Shown piece by piece: positions 32,149 through 40,690 of a stretch of DNA of 64,000 nucleotides. The stretch's first letter is position 1. Each line of letters begins with the position of its first letter. Under the pieces are notes generated by a model. That model ran no database searches and was not told the DNA's origin. It worked only from the letters and a program-made list of their open reading frames with translations. The position numbers and the translations under genes are program-made. The stretch spans positions 1-64,000 of the forward strand of contig CALWVV010000004.1 of assembly GCA_944385035.1 (NCBI GenBank), written 5' to 3'. This stretch comes from an uncultured Oscillospiraceae bacterium. Its GTDB lineage: Bacteria > Bacillota > Clostridia > Oscillospirales > Oscillospiraceae.

Positions 32149-32182
32149 AAAACGGCCGGTATCCAACTGGATACCGGCCGAT
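32147..32182. terminator. Shared terminator between recN and the NSS transporter
   Basis: CGGCCGGTATCC-AACT-GGATACCGGCCG; the T-run is on the minus-strand side (TTTTTTAG), so it best serves the transporter but can also end recN. Confidence 0.75.
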
Positions 32183-32201
32183 CATATTTCTGCGGGCTTT
32201 C

Positions 32202-33629
32202 TTATTTGATGGTGAAGAAACTCTGAAGCTGCCCAAAGAGAACCATGAGCATCCCCAGAGGAGCCACCAGATAGATGCACACTTTGTAGAAGGTATACAG
32301 GCCATTGGAGAAGGGGTGTCCTGCGGCCATGACCTCGCTGCGAATGGTCTGGGGGCGGATCTTCCACACCAGGATGATCATCAGCAGGGACCCCAAAGGC
32401 ATGGCGATTCCTTCGGAAATGAAGTCCATAAAGTCCAGCCAGGAGGACCCGAGATTCATACCGGTCTCATGGAAGGGGATCCACAGGCCGTTGGAGCCCA
32501 GACCATCGGCGGCTACCAGAGTGGCTTCCGCCATCACGATCAGACAGATGACCAGCACCACCATGCTGCGGTTGGACTTTTTCCCCTGTGCCGCCCGGTG
32601 ATCCAGTGTGAAGGTCACCAGCACCTCGATGAGGGCGATAGCGGATGTGATGGCTGCCAGGGTGACGAACATATAGAAAAGGATTCCGAACAGGGGACCC
32701 AGGGCACCCATGGAGTTAAAGACGTCCTGCAGCGTAATGAACAGCAGCTTGGGACCGGACAGCTCAGCGTTTTTCCCACCCAGGGCAAAAGCGGCAGGCA
32801 GCACGGCCAGGCCGGCCATGATAGCCACGCAGGTGTCAGAGATAATGATGATAAGTGAATTTTTTACCAGGCTTTCTTCCTTGCGCAGGTAAGAGCCGTA
32901 GGTCACCGTAATACCCATGGCCAGGGACAGGGAGAAAAACACCTGGCCGCCGGCGGCGGAAAGAACGGACAAAAATCCCTTGGGCGTTTGGAAGGCCGTG
33001 AAGTTGGGAGAGAACATGAATTTCAGTCCCTCAGCGGCACCGGGAAGAGTGACCGCCCGAACAATAACGATGAGGAGCATAATGGCAAGGGCGGGCATGC
33101 CCACCTTGTTGAACTTTTCAATGCCATCCTTGATGCCGCCCCGGATGATCAAAAAGCAGGCGGCAATGAACAGGAAGGTAAATAAAATTGCCATGGGCTG
33201 ATTGGTGAGCATGTCAGAAAAAGACTCGGCCCCGGACACGCCGGAGAGCTGGAAAAGACCCACAAGCTCAGCAAAATTAAGGCACACATACTGCACGCAG
33301 TAAGCGCCCAGCACCGTGTAAAAGCTCAAAATCAGGAAGGGGGACAACATGGCCAGAAACCCGATGAAGGCACCAAAGCCGCCGCCTACCGTCTGGTAGC
33401 TGACCAGCACGCTTTTCCCTACCTTTCGGCCGATGGACAGCTCTGTGAGCATGATGGGAAAGCCGATCACAATGGCCATAATGAGATAGACCAGCAGGAA
33501 AGCAAAGCCTCCGTTCATGCCCATTTTATAGGGGAAAGCCCAAATATTGCCGAGGCCTACAGCAGCGCCCACCGTAGCCATTAGAAAGCCAAGGTTGCTG
33601 CCCCAGTGTCCTCTGTGATGATGTTCCAT
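32202..33629 (-). CDS. Sodium-dependent neurotransmitter-symporter (NSS) family transporter
   Basis: A 475-residue protein with about 11-12 spans. The N-terminal 'GAAVGLGNIWAFPYKMGMNG' is the unwound TM1 Na+/substrate site of the LeuT fold, and 'SIGRKVGKS' follows. Bacterial members of this size import amino acids (Leu, Tyr, Trp, Met) with Na+. The ATG at 33629 (MEHHHRGHWG) has AGGAGGATACT; the frame extends further up without conservation. It has its own minus-strand promoter. Confidence 0.93.
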   Translation of the reverse strand: MEHHHRGHWGSNLGFLMATVGAAVGLGNIWAFPYKMGMNGGFAFLLVYLIMAIVIGFPIMLTELSIGRKVGKSVLVSYQTVGGGFGAFIGFLAMLSPFLILSFYTVLGAYCVQYVCLNFAELVGLFQLSGVSGAESFSDMLTNQPMAILFTFLFIAACFLIIRGGIKDGIEKFNKVGMPALAIMLLIVIVRAVTLPGAAEGLKFMFSPNFTAFQTPKGFLSVLSAAGGQVFFSLSLAMGITVTYGSYLRKEESLVKNSLIIIISDTCVAIMAGLAVLPAAFALGGKNAELSGPKLLFITLQDVFNSMGALGPLFGILFYMFVTLAAITSAIALIEVLVTFTLDHRAAQGKKSNRSMVVLVICLIVMAEATLVAADGLGSNGLWIPFHETGMNLGSSWLDFMDFISEGIAMPLGSLLMIILVWKIRPQTIRSEVMAAGHPFSNGLYTFYKVCIYLVAPLGMLMVLFGQLQSFFTIK

Positions 33630-33698
33630 AGTATCCTCCTCTTTGTACACCTGCGATTCCGGTTGCCGCCCCATCCAAAAAAGAAGAGGCTGCCTGCC

Positions 33699-33727
33699 AT
33701 TTTAGCAGATAATCATAGTTTGGTCAA
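33699..33727 (-). promoter_or_regulatory. SigmaA-type promoter for the NSS transporter
   Basis: Minus strand: TTGACC (33727-33722), 17-bp spacer, TAAAAT (33704-33699). Confidence 0.75.
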
Positions 33728-33807
33728 CCAAAACAGGGTGTATTTTGTAAAAAATGCGATTTTTTCTTCGAAAGATGGAGCGTTTCGGAAAAAGATCCTC
33801 CCGGCCA

Positions 33808-33835
33808 TTGCCTTTTACAATGGAACTATTATAAT
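33808..33835 (+). promoter_or_regulatory. SigmaA-type promoter for malic enzyme
   Basis: TTGCCT (33808-33813), 16-bp spacer, TATAAT (33830-33835). It is divergent from the NSS promoter. Confidence 0.7.
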
Positions 33836-33897
33836 AGGCTTGACAACAGCTTGGGGCAAAGATGAATCTTTGCCTGCAGATAAGTGAGGAAATGATT

Positions 33898-35076
33898 ATG
33901 GATTACGCAAAGGAAAGCCTTCGCCTCCACGGACAGTGGAAGGGAAAAATTGAGGTGGTGGCCACCGTTCCTGCTGGAAACCGGGAGGAGCTGTCTCTGG
34001 CCTATACACCTGGGGTGGCCCAGCCCTGTCTGGAGATCCAGAAGGACCCGGATAAGAGCTATGAACTCACCCGCCGCCACAACCTGGTGGCGGTCATTAC
34101 CGACGGCACCGCCGTGCTGGGGCTGGGGGACATCGGTCCTGAGGCCGGCATGCCCGTGATGGAGGGTAAATGCGTACTCTTCAAGCGCTTTGCCGACGTG
34201 GACGCCTTCCCCCTGTGCGTCAAGACCAAAAACATCGACGAGTTTGTCCAAACGGTTTATAACATCTCCGGTTCCTTCGGCGGCATCAATCTGGAGGACA
34301 TTGCCGCCCCCCGGTGCTTTGAAATTGAGCGCCGTCTGAAAGAGATGTGCGACATTCCCGTCTTCCATGACGACCAGCACGGCACCGCCATCATCGCCCT
34401 GGCGGGGCTTACCAATGCCCTGAAGGTGGTGGGGAAGAAGAAGGAGGAGGTCCGGGTAGTCTTCTCCGGGGGCGGTTCCGCCGCCATTTCCATCACAAAG
34501 CTCCTTCTGGAGGCTGGCTTCCGGGACATTACCCTGTGCGACAAGTTCGGCGCCCTCTACGACGGCAACCCCGAGATGAACTGGGCCCAGCAGGAGATCG
34601 CCAAGCGAACCAATCTCCAAAAGCGCAAGGGAACTCTGGCCGATATGCTGGTGGGGGCCGATGTGTTCATCGGGGTGTCTGCCCCTAACCTGGTGACTAC
34701 CGAGATGGTAAAGACCATGAACAAGGACGCCATTGTTTTTGCCTGTGCCAACCCCACTCCGGAGATTTTCCCCGAAGACGCGAAGGCGGGCGGGGCAAAG
34801 GTGGTGTCCACCGGACGCAGTGATTACCCCAATCAGATCAATAATGTCCTGGCCTTTCCAGGTATCTTCCGGGGGGCGCTGGACGTGCGGGCAAGTGACA
34901 TCAACGAGGAGATGAAGATGGCCGCCGCCATGGCCCTGGCCGCCATCATTCCCGATGAGGAGCTCAGCGAAGACAACATCATCCCCCAGCCCTTTGACAA
35001 ACGGGTGGTCCCCGCTGTGGCCAAGGCGGTGGCCGAGGCAGCGGTTCGCACCGGTGTGGCACGTCAGCTTTCTTGA
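33898..35076 (+). CDS. NAD(P)-dependent malic enzyme
   Basis: A 392-residue short-type malic enzyme: '[11 protein letters not shown]' with catalytic Tyr (about 37-47), '[16 protein letters not shown]' and Lys in '[10 protein letters not shown]' (about 87), metal ligands '[16 protein letters not shown]' (about 133) and 'HDDQHGTAI', then a Rossmann '[12 protein letters not shown]' where the usual GAGAA reads GGGSA. It converts malate to pyruvate and CO2 with NAD(P)H. The ATG at 33898 (MDYAKES) follows GTGAGG. The last codons (RQLS) and TGA are provided by the palindromic element. Confidence 0.93.
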   Translation: MDYAKESLRLHGQWKGKIEVVATVPAGNREELSLAYTPGVAQPCLEIQKDPDKSYELTRRHNLVAVITDGTAVLGLGDIGPEAGMPVMEGKCVLFKRFADVDAFPLCVKTKNIDEFVQTVYNISGSFGGINLEDIAAPRCFEIERRLKEMCDIPVFHDDQHGTAIIALAGLTNALKVVGKKKEEVRVVFSGGGSAAISITKLLLEAGFRDITLCDKFGALYDGNPEMNWAQQEIAKRTNLQKRKGTLADMLVGADVFIGVSAPNLVTTEMVKTMNKDAIVFACANPTPEIFPEDAKAGGAKVVSTGRSDYPNQINNVLAFPGIFRGALDVRASDINEEMKMAAAMALAAIIPDEELSEDNIIPQPFDKRVVPAVAKAVAEAAVRTGVARQLS

Positions 35077-35122
35077 AAGAAAGCTGAGCAAAGAACTTTG
35101 TGCAAAGCTGCGCTTTGCTTCT
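35065..35122 (+). repeat. Palindromic 3'-end element, copy 2 (supplies stop codon)
   Basis: CAGCTTTCTT-GA-AAGAAAGCTG, then AGCAAAGAACTTTGTGCAAAGC and a GCAAAG/CTTTGC hairpin. It aligns end to end with the minus strand of 15427-15485; the stem sequence differs but stays fully self-complementary. The central TGA ends the malic enzyme gene. Confidence 0.75.
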
Positions 35123-35170
35123 GGCCAATAACGATTGATTCCCTAAGCCCAGGAATAAAATCGTCCGCGG

Positions 35171-35199
35171 TTGACAAACGGAGAAAGATGTGCTAGAGT
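35171..35199 (+). promoter_or_regulatory. Promoter of the T-box leader
   Basis: TTGACA (35171-35176), 17-bp spacer, TAGAGT (35194-35199) with an upstream TGTG extended -10. Confidence 0.75.
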
Positions 35200-35205
35200 T
35201 TGAGT

Positions 35206-35470
35206 ACTGCGACGAAAAGGAGCCTTAGCAAGGCATGCCCCTGTGCAGAGAGCCCCCGGACGGTGAAAGGGGGACAGGGCGCTTTGTGAACTTACCCCTT
35301 GGAGCAGCCGCCTGAAGCGCACAGCTGCGTGAGTAGGGGACAGGCCGGGCGCGCCCGTTACTGCGCAGGAGTCACGCACTCCATAAGGTCTCTGCCGTGA
35401 GGTTGGGACGAACCAGAGGTGGTACCGCATTTTATGCCCTCTGTCCGTTTTTCGGACAGAGGGCATTTTT
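35206..35470 (+). promoter_or_regulatory. T-box leader RNA with terminator
   Basis: The leader contains the distal stem I motifs (GCAGAGAGCCCCCGG...CGGTGAAAG, 35245-35280), the invariant T-box AGAGGTGGTACCGC (35415-35428) and a terminator ATGCCCTCTGTCCG/CGGACAGAGGGCAT with TTTTT (35434-35470). The UGGU bulge fits a tRNA with discriminator A. The likely specifier follows GAA at 35288-35290: read directly it is CUU (Leu, 35291-35293), while UAC (Tyr) lies two bases on (35293-35295). Uncharged tRNA binding would allow transcription of the transporter and probably tyrS 0.9 kb downstream. Confidence 0.9.
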
Positions 35471-35489
35471 GGTTCAGGGAGATGAGAGC

Positions 35490-36347
35490 TTGTCCAAAGA
35501 AAACAGGGGAACCTTGTATGTGTTTCTGGCCGCGCTGCTTTACAGCATTGGCGGGCTGTGCATTAAGGTCATCCCGTGGAACGGAATGTCCATCAATGGC
35601 GGGCGCACCGCCATCGCGCTGGTGGTCATCGGTGGATATTTATGGTGGATGAAGCATCCTCCGCGTCTAAACTGCTGGGTGGCACTGGGGGCGGTGTCGG
35701 TCTTTGGCTGCAATGCCCTGTTCTCCATTGCCAACAAGCTGACCACGGCGGCCAATACCATTGTACTTCAGTTTACCGCCCCCATCTTTGTGATGCTCAT
35801 TTCGCTTCTGGTGTTCCGCCGCCGCCCCAGCCGCCTGGACGTCATTACCTGTGCGGCGGTGTTTGGCGGAGTGGTCTGCTTTTTTGTGGACAGCCTGGAG
35901 GTAGGCGGCGGACTGGGCAATGTACTGGCCCTGCTGGCCGGCCTGGCCTACGCCGGGATATTCCTGCTCAACGACCTGCCGGACTCCGACGCCATCTCTT
36001 CGGTGTTCTGGGGGGATGTGCTCTCGGCGGTGACAGGACTTCCGTTTTTGCTGAAGGAAACGGATTTCTCCTCAAAAGCGCTCGTCAGCCTGGTGGTGCT
36101 GGGGGTATTTCAGGTGGCTGTGGCCTATATCCTGCTGACCATCGGACTGAAAACTACGCCGCCCGTCACAGCCAGCCTGCTCTCCGGCATTGAGCCCGTT
36201 TTGAGTCCCATCCTGGTGGCGGTGTTTTACGGAGAAAAAATGAGCCCCATGTCCATCCTGGGAGCCGCCATCGTCATCGGAGGCGTGGTGATCTACAGCG
36301 TCTGCCGGGCAAAACAGCCAAACGCGAATCTTTCACATACAAATTGA
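35490..36347 (+). CDS. EamA/DMT family transporter under T-box control
   Basis: A 285-residue protein with ten spans in two EamA repeats: 'LYVFLAALLYSIGGLCIKVI' opens the first, 'TIVLQFTAPIFVMLISLLVF' ends it, and 'VTASLLSGIEPVLSPILVAV' ends the second. DMT proteins move metabolites, often amino acids, by uniport or H+/Na+ exchange. The TTG at 35490 follows GGGAG, about 20 bp after the T-box terminator; the longer frame overlaps the leader. T-box control suggests an amino acid substrate. tyrS follows 25 bp downstream. Confidence 0.88.
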   Translation: MSKENRGTLYVFLAALLYSIGGLCIKVIPWNGMSINGGRTAIALVVIGGYLWWMKHPPRLNCWVALGAVSVFGCNALFSIANKLTTAANTIVLQFTAPIFVMLISLLVFRRRPSRLDVITCAAVFGGVVCFFVDSLEVGGGLGNVLALLAGLAYAGIFLLNDLPDSDAISSVFWGDVLSAVTGLPFLLKETDFSSKALVSLVVLGVFQVAVAYILLTIGLKTTPPVTASLLSGIEPVLSPILVAVFYGEKMSPMSILGAAIVIGGVVIYSVCRAKQPNANLSHTN

Positions 36348-36372
36348 TATTTCAATAAAGGAGTAACGAAAC

Positions 36373-37596
36373 ATGACTTGCTACGAAGAACTGAAAGCCA
36401 GAGGGCTCATTGCCCAGGTGACCAACGAGGAGGAGATCTCCAAAATGATCAACGAGGGGAAAGCCGTGTTTTACATTGGCTTTGACCCCACGGCCGATTC
36501 CCTCCACGTAGGCCACTTCATGGCCCTGTGCCTGATGAAGCGCCTGCAGATGGCGGGCAACCGGCCCATTGCCCTCATCGGCGGCGGCACTGGCTACATC
36601 GGCGACCCCTCCGGCCGCACCGACATGCGCTCCATGATGACCCCTGAGACCATTCAGCACAACTGCGACTGCTTCAAAAAGCAGATGGAGCGCTTTATCG
36701 AGTTCGGTGAGGGAAAGGCTCAGATGGTAAACAATGCCGACTGGCTGCTGGGCCTGAACTACATTGATATGCTGCGGGACGTGGGTGCCTGCTTCAGCGT
36801 GAACAACATGCTCCGGGCCAAGTGCTATGAGCAGCGCATGGAGAAGGGCCTGAGCTTCCTGGAGTTCAACTACATGATCATGCAGTCCTATGACTTCTAC
36901 TACCTGTTCCAGCACTATGGCTGCAACATGCAGTTCGGCGGCGACGACCAGTGGTCCAACATGCTGGGCGGTACTGAGCTCATCCGCCGCAAGCTGGGCA
37001 AGGACGCCCACGCCATGACCATCACGCTGCTGCTGAACTCCGAGGGCAAGAAGATGGGCAAGACCGCCAAGGGCGCTGTGTGGCTGGATCCCAACAAGAC
37101 CTCTCCCTATGAGTTCTACCAGTACTGGCGCAACGTGGGCGACCAGGACGTGCTGAAATGCCTGCGTATGCTCACCTTCCTGCCCCTGGAGCAGATCGAC
37201 GAGATGGACAAGTGGGAGGGCAGCCAGCTCAATACGGCGAAGGAGATTCTGGCCTTTGAGCTTACCAAGCTGGTCCACGGGGAAGAGGAGGCCAAGAAGG
37301 CTCAGGACGCCGCCAAGGCCCTGTTCGTGGGCGGAGGCGACATGAGCAATGTGCCCTCCACCACACTGGCCGCCGAGGATCTCACCGACGGTTCCATCGG
37401 CATCCTGGACCTGATGGTCAAGTGTAAGCTGGCCCCCTCCAAGAAGGAGGCCCGCCGTCTGGTGGAGCAGGGCGGTGTCACCGTCAATGAGGAGAAGGTG
37501 TCGGATGCCAATACCACCTACACTGCCGACCAGCTCTCCGGAGACGGCCTGATGGTCCGCAAGGGCAAGAAGGTCTTCCACCGGGTTTCTATGTAA
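36373..37596 (+). CDS. tyrS: Tyrosyl-tRNA synthetase
   Basis: A 407-residue class I synthetase: '[14 protein letters not shown]' (HIGH-type HVGH, about 37-50), '[13 protein letters not shown]' (about 75), Tyr-specific '[11 protein letters not shown]' (about 196), KMSKS-type 'KKMGKT' (about 226-231), and a C-terminal S4 RNA-binding domain ('[16 protein letters not shown]'). It charges tRNA-Tyr. With only 25 bp after the transporter and no promoter seen, it should depend on the T-box leader. It has GGAGTAACGAAAC before the ATG. Confidence 0.96.
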   Translation: MTCYEELKARGLIAQVTNEEEISKMINEGKAVFYIGFDPTADSLHVGHFMALCLMKRLQMAGNRPIALIGGGTGYIGDPSGRTDMRSMMTPETIQHNCDCFKKQMERFIEFGEGKAQMVNNADWLLGLNYIDMLRDVGACFSVNNMLRAKCYEQRMEKGLSFLEFNYMIMQSYDFYYLFQHYGCNMQFGGDDQWSNMLGGTELIRRKLGKDAHAMTITLLLNSEGKKMGKTAKGAVWLDPNKTSPYEFYQYWRNVGDQDVLKCLRMLTFLPLEQIDEMDKWEGSQLNTAKEILAFELTKLVHGEEEAKKAQDAAKALFVGGGDMSNVPSTTLAAEDLTDGSIGILDLMVKCKLAPSKKEARRLVEQGGVTVNEEKVSDANTTYTADQLSGDGLMVRKGKKVFHRVSM

Positions 37597-37608
37597 GAGA
37601 AATAAACG

Positions 37609-37647
37609 TAACAGCGCCCCGCCTGGATTGGCGGGGCGCTGTTTTTT
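37609..37647 (+). terminator. tyrS terminator (bidirectional)
   Basis: AACAGCGCCCCGCC-TGGATT-GGCGGGGCGCTGTT with TTTTT; it also faces the convergent XRE gene. Confidence 0.9.
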
Positions 37648-37650
37648 GTG

Positions 37651-38331
37651 TTATAGGGCAGCTTGGGGAGGCTGCGGTCGTTTGCGCAGCAGGGAGGCGG
37701 AAAGCGCGATGGCCTGGACGAGGAGGAAGCGGGAGACGATCAAAAACGGGGTAATGAGATAGTCTGCCATAGAAAAAATCGGGTCTGCCAGGGCCAGGGG
37801 CACGGATGTGACCAAAAGGGCTGCCGCCAGCCAGGCGAGCAGCACGCCGCGCCTTTTCAAGGAGATGGACGGCTTCCAGGTCAGCTCCAGACACAGCAGA
37901 AGCAAAAAGCCGATCATGGAAACGGCCAGCGCCAGCCCGTCCAGGGATTCCCAGAGCCTTGAAATCCGGAAATGGGTTTCCACCACCGCCTGATCTGCCA
38001 CGGCGCCGTTGGTAAGGGGAAACAGCCTGTTGTTGGCACACATCAGTACCGACCGCAGCAGCAGCAGTGCTGCCAACAGGCCAACCGTTCCCCACTGGCA
38101 CAAGCGCAGCCACCGCGTTCGGGAGACCATGGTGTTTTGGCCGTAGAGAATGTCCTCCAAGGTGACGCCGTAAAGCTGGGCCAGGCGGGCCAGCGTGTCA
38201 ACATCCGGTCGGGTGCGCCCGGACTCATAGCTTGATATGGTCTGGCGCGTGACGTTTAGCTGGGCGGCCACCTGTTCCTGGGTCAAATTTCTGGCCGACC
38301 GAAGCTCTTTTAAATTCTGATGGATTGCCAT
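37651..38331 (-). CDS. XRE-family regulator with C-terminal membrane domain
   Basis: A 226-residue protein. Residues 1-62 are a Cro/cI helix-turn-helix ('LRSARNLTQEQVAAQLNVTR', 'YESGRTRPDVDTLARLAQLY'). Then come four hydrophobic segments (about 78-95, 130-148, 160-180, 190-212). Such membrane-bound XRE proteins sense envelope or small-molecule signals, but the target is unknown. ATG at 38331 follows GAGGTGATCCAGC. It stands alone, convergent with tyrS. Confidence 0.85.
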   Translation of the reverse strand: MAIHQNLKELRSARNLTQEQVAAQLNVTRQTISSYESGRTRPDVDTLARLAQLYGVTLEDILYGQNTMVSRTRWLRLCQWGTVGLLAALLLLRSVLMCANNRLFPLTNGAVADQAVVETHFRISRLWESLDGLALAVSMIGFLLLLCLELTWKPSISLKRRGVLLAWLAAALLVTSVPLALADPIFSMADYLITPFLIVSRFLLVQAIALSASLLRKRPQPPQAAL

Positions 38332-38399
38332 GCTGGATCACCTCGAACCGAGCATAAAAGAAATAGCCCTCCCCAGTCAAGCAACGATCTGTTGCGTCC

Positions 38400-39143
38400 T
38401 TAAAATTCCCCCAATTCCCGCACCACCGCGCTGGCCAGAACCAGTCCGGCCGCCGCGGGGACAAAGGAGATGGAGCCGGGGGTGTCCCGCCGGGCGGTGG
38501 AGCCGGGGCGGGTATCGGTGGTGACCGGGGCTTCCGTTTCCATGGGGCGGATGGGGGAGCGGGGGAGCTCGGTGGAGTAAACTACCTTCAAATGCTCGAT
38601 GCCCCGTTTCCGAAGCTCCTTGCGCATGACTCGGGCCAGGGGGCAGCCCTGGGTTTTGGAGAGGTCGGTAATTTGAAAGGCAGTGGGGTCCAGCTTGTTG
38701 CCCGAGCCCATGGCACTGATGATTTTTACCTGTAAAGTAATACACCTTGATACTAATTCCAGCTTCGCGGCTACCGTGTCAATGCAGTCTACCACGTAGT
38801 CATACTGGGAAAGATCCACCTCGCCTGCATTTTGCGGCAGGTAAAACATCCGGACGGCCTTCACCTGACAAGCTGGATTGATGTCCAGCACCCGCCGGGC
38901 CATCACCTCTGCCTTGGGCTGTCCGAGGGTAGAGTGGAGGGCAGCGATTTGGCGGTTCAGGTTGCTCTCAGACACGGTGTCATCGTCATATAGGTGTAAA
39001 GTACCAACACCTGCCCTTGCAAGAGCTTCAACACAGAAGCCCCCTACACCTCCCACACCGAAAACGGCTACCTTGGCGTTTTTTAGGCGCTCCACGGGCT
39101 CGTCCCCTACGAGCAGGCGGGTACGGATAAATTGGTCGGACAT
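38400..39143 (-). CDS. tcdA: tRNA threonylcarbamoyladenosine dehydratase
   Basis: A 247-residue E1-like protein: 'AVFGVGGVGGFCVEALARAG' (ATP-binding GxGxxG, about 27-46), 'LYDDDTVSESNLNRQ' (Asp and Arg of the adenylation site, about 52-66), 'VVDCIDTVAAK' and the C-terminal 'CPLARVMRKELRKRG'. TcdA (CsdL) dehydrates t6A37 of ANN-decoding tRNAs to cyclic ct6A. The ATG at 39143 (MSDQFIRTRLL) has GGAGGGATATCTTTC. No csdA/csdE partner is present here. Confidence 0.92.
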   Translation of the reverse strand: MSDQFIRTRLLVGDEPVERLKNAKVAVFGVGGVGGFCVEALARAGVGTLHLYDDDTVSESNLNRQIAALHSTLGQPKAEVMARRVLDINPACQVKAVRMFYLPQNAGEVDLSQYDYVVDCIDTVAAKLELVSRCITLQVKIISAMGSGNKLDPTAFQITDLSKTQGCPLARVMRKELRKRGIEHLKVVYSTELPRSPIRPMETEAPVTTDTRPGSTARRDTPGSISFVPAAAGLVLASAVVRELGEF

Positions 39144-39209
39144 GAAAGATATCCCTCCCTGGTTGTGGTTTTGGTTAGTATACCACAGCAAGCCGCAGAA
39201 GAAAAGGGA

Positions 39210-39794
39210 TCACACCAGCTGGTAAAAGAGTCCGTGCTGCACGCAGTACCAAACAAGTTTTCCGTGACCGATACGGGGCAGCCGGGTCTGCAGATCCCAT
39301 TCCGGGTAAAGCCGCTTCAAAATCAGGGTATCTCCGGTCACAAGTGCCACAAAGGAGACGTAGTGCTCCTTGGTCATGGGGTGAGACGAGGTGATGAAGT
39401 AGTCGTTTTCAATGAGCTCCACGCACAGGCGCTCTTCCTCCGGGGCTTTGACCGCCTCCAGGGGGCTGAGCTTCTTGCCGCAGCAGGTGACTGCCGCGCC
39501 CATGGCGGAGGTCAGGATATTCCCACAGGTGGGACAAAGATAAAAGTTCAGGTTTTTCATGGTTCCTCCCGTTTGTTCATTCTCAAAAAGTTCTCCGGCC
39601 AGCAGCCCTTCCAGCTCTACCCCCAATGTCTGGGCCAGACGAGGGAGCAGGGAGACATCTGGACAGCCCTGTCCGCGCTCCCATTTTGACACGGCCTTGT
39701 CACTGATTTCCAGCTCGTCGGCCAACTGCCGTTGGGTCAGGCCCTGCTGGGTACGCAGGCGGCGGATCAGGGCGCCGATTTTCTCATAGTCCAT
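39210..39794 (-). CDS. XRE regulator fused to a superoxide-reductase-like (desulfoferrodoxin) domain
   Basis: A 194-residue protein. Residues 1-65 form a Cro/cI helix-turn-helix ('LRTQQGLTQRQLADELEISD', 'SKWERGQGCPDVSLL'). After a linker, 'FYLCPTCGNILTS' gives a CxxC rubredoxin-like knuckle, then 'SSHPMTKEHYVSFVAL' and 'KLVWYCVQHGLFY' match the iron-site segments of superoxide reductase (HPMxxxHY and the late Cys/His in 'CNLHG'). Two of the usual His ligands seem missing, so it is more likely a redox or metal sensor than an enzyme. The fusion occurs in other Firmicutes; its target is unknown. The ATG at 39794 follows GGAGGAACTTACC. Confidence 0.8.
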   Translation of the reverse strand: MDYEKIGALIRRLRTQQGLTQRQLADELEISDKAVSKWERGQGCPDVSLLPRLAQTLGVELEGLLAGELFENEQTGGTMKNLNFYLCPTCGNILTSAMGAAVTCCGKKLSPLEAVKAPEEERLCVELIENDYFITSSHPMTKEHYVSFVALVTGDTLILKRLYPEWDLQTRLPRIGHGKLVWYCVQHGLFYQLV

Positions 39795-39876
39795 GGTAAG
39801 TTCCTCCAGGCAGTAAACAGGTTTTCTGAACGAGCATAACAGATTTTTGTTCCTTTGCCAACCGACGCTTCGTAGA

Positions 39877-39914
39877 GAAAAAGCGGCGCATACGTTTTGA
39901 CGTATGCGCCGCCC
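39877..39914 (-). terminator. Terminator of the asd-dapA-dapB operon
   Basis: Minus strand: GGCGGCGCATACG-TCAAAA-CGTATGCGCCGCTTTTTCT, 12 bp after the dapB stop. Confidence 0.9.
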
Positions 39915-39924
39915 GACAGACGGA

Positions 39925-40680
39925 TTATTTCACCAGCATGCTCATATCATACATGCCGGGCTTTGTTACCGCAGCCATAAATTTCGCGGCCTCCACGGCC
40001 CCCTGGGCGAAGATCTCTCGGGAGAGGGCGGTGTGGCGGATCTCCATCACCTCGTCGTGACCGGCAAAGATGATCTCATGCTCGCCCACGATGGTGCCGC
40101 CCCGGACGGCGGAGATGCCGATCTCCTTTTTGTCACGGGGGTGGCGGGTAGAGTGGCGCTCGTAGACATACTCGGTCTCGTGGCCGCAGGCCTGGGCCGC
40201 CGCGTCGGCGATCATCAGGGCGGTGCCCGAGGGGGCGTCCACCTTGCGCCGGTGGTGGCGCTCTACGATCTCAATGTCGTAGCTGTCGCCCAAAATGGAG
40301 GCGGCCTTCTTCACCAGCTCCAGCAGCACGTTGATGCCCAGAGACATATTGGCCGAGCGGAAGATGGGGACCTCCAAAGCGGCAGCGCCGATCTGGGCGA
40401 TCTGCTCCGGGGTATAACCGGTGGTGGCCAGCACCAGAGGAATCTTCCGTGCACGGGCAAACTTTAAAAGGCCGTCCAGCGCAGCAGGGGAGGAGAAGTC
40501 GATGACTGCATCCGCCTGTGCCTGGAATTGCTCCGGGGCGGAGAAGACGGGAAACTCCCGGTCCGCGGGGCCCAGCACGTCAAAACCAGCGACTACCTCC
40601 ACCTGAGGGTCGGCCTGGCACAGCTCGGCCACCACCCGGCCCATGTGGCCGTTGCAGCCGGAAATGATTATCTTCAGCAT
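39925..40680 (-). CDS. dapB: 4-hydroxy-tetrahydrodipicolinate reductase
   Basis: A 251-residue protein with the NAD(P)-binding 'IISGCNGHMGRVVAEL' (about 4-19), 'ATTGYTPEQ', and the catalytic 'EIVERHHRRKVDAPSGTAL' (His-His and Lys, about 137-155). It reduces the DapA product in lysine, meso-diaminopimelate and, in spore formers, dipicolinate supply. It is last in the operon, 10 bp after dapA. Confidence 0.96.
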   Translation of the reverse strand: MLKIIISGCNGHMGRVVAELCQADPQVEVVAGFDVLGPADREFPVFSAPEQFQAQADAVIDFSSPAALDGLLKFARARKIPLVLATTGYTPEQIAQIGAAALEVPIFRSANMSLGINVLLELVKKAASILGDSYDIEIVERHHRRKVDAPSGTALMIADAAAQACGHETEYVYERHSTRHPRDKKEIGISAVRGGTIVGEHEIIFAGHDEVMEIRHTALSREIFAQGAVEAAKFMAAVTKPGMYDMSMLVK

Positions 40681-40690
40681 AGGGTGCTCC

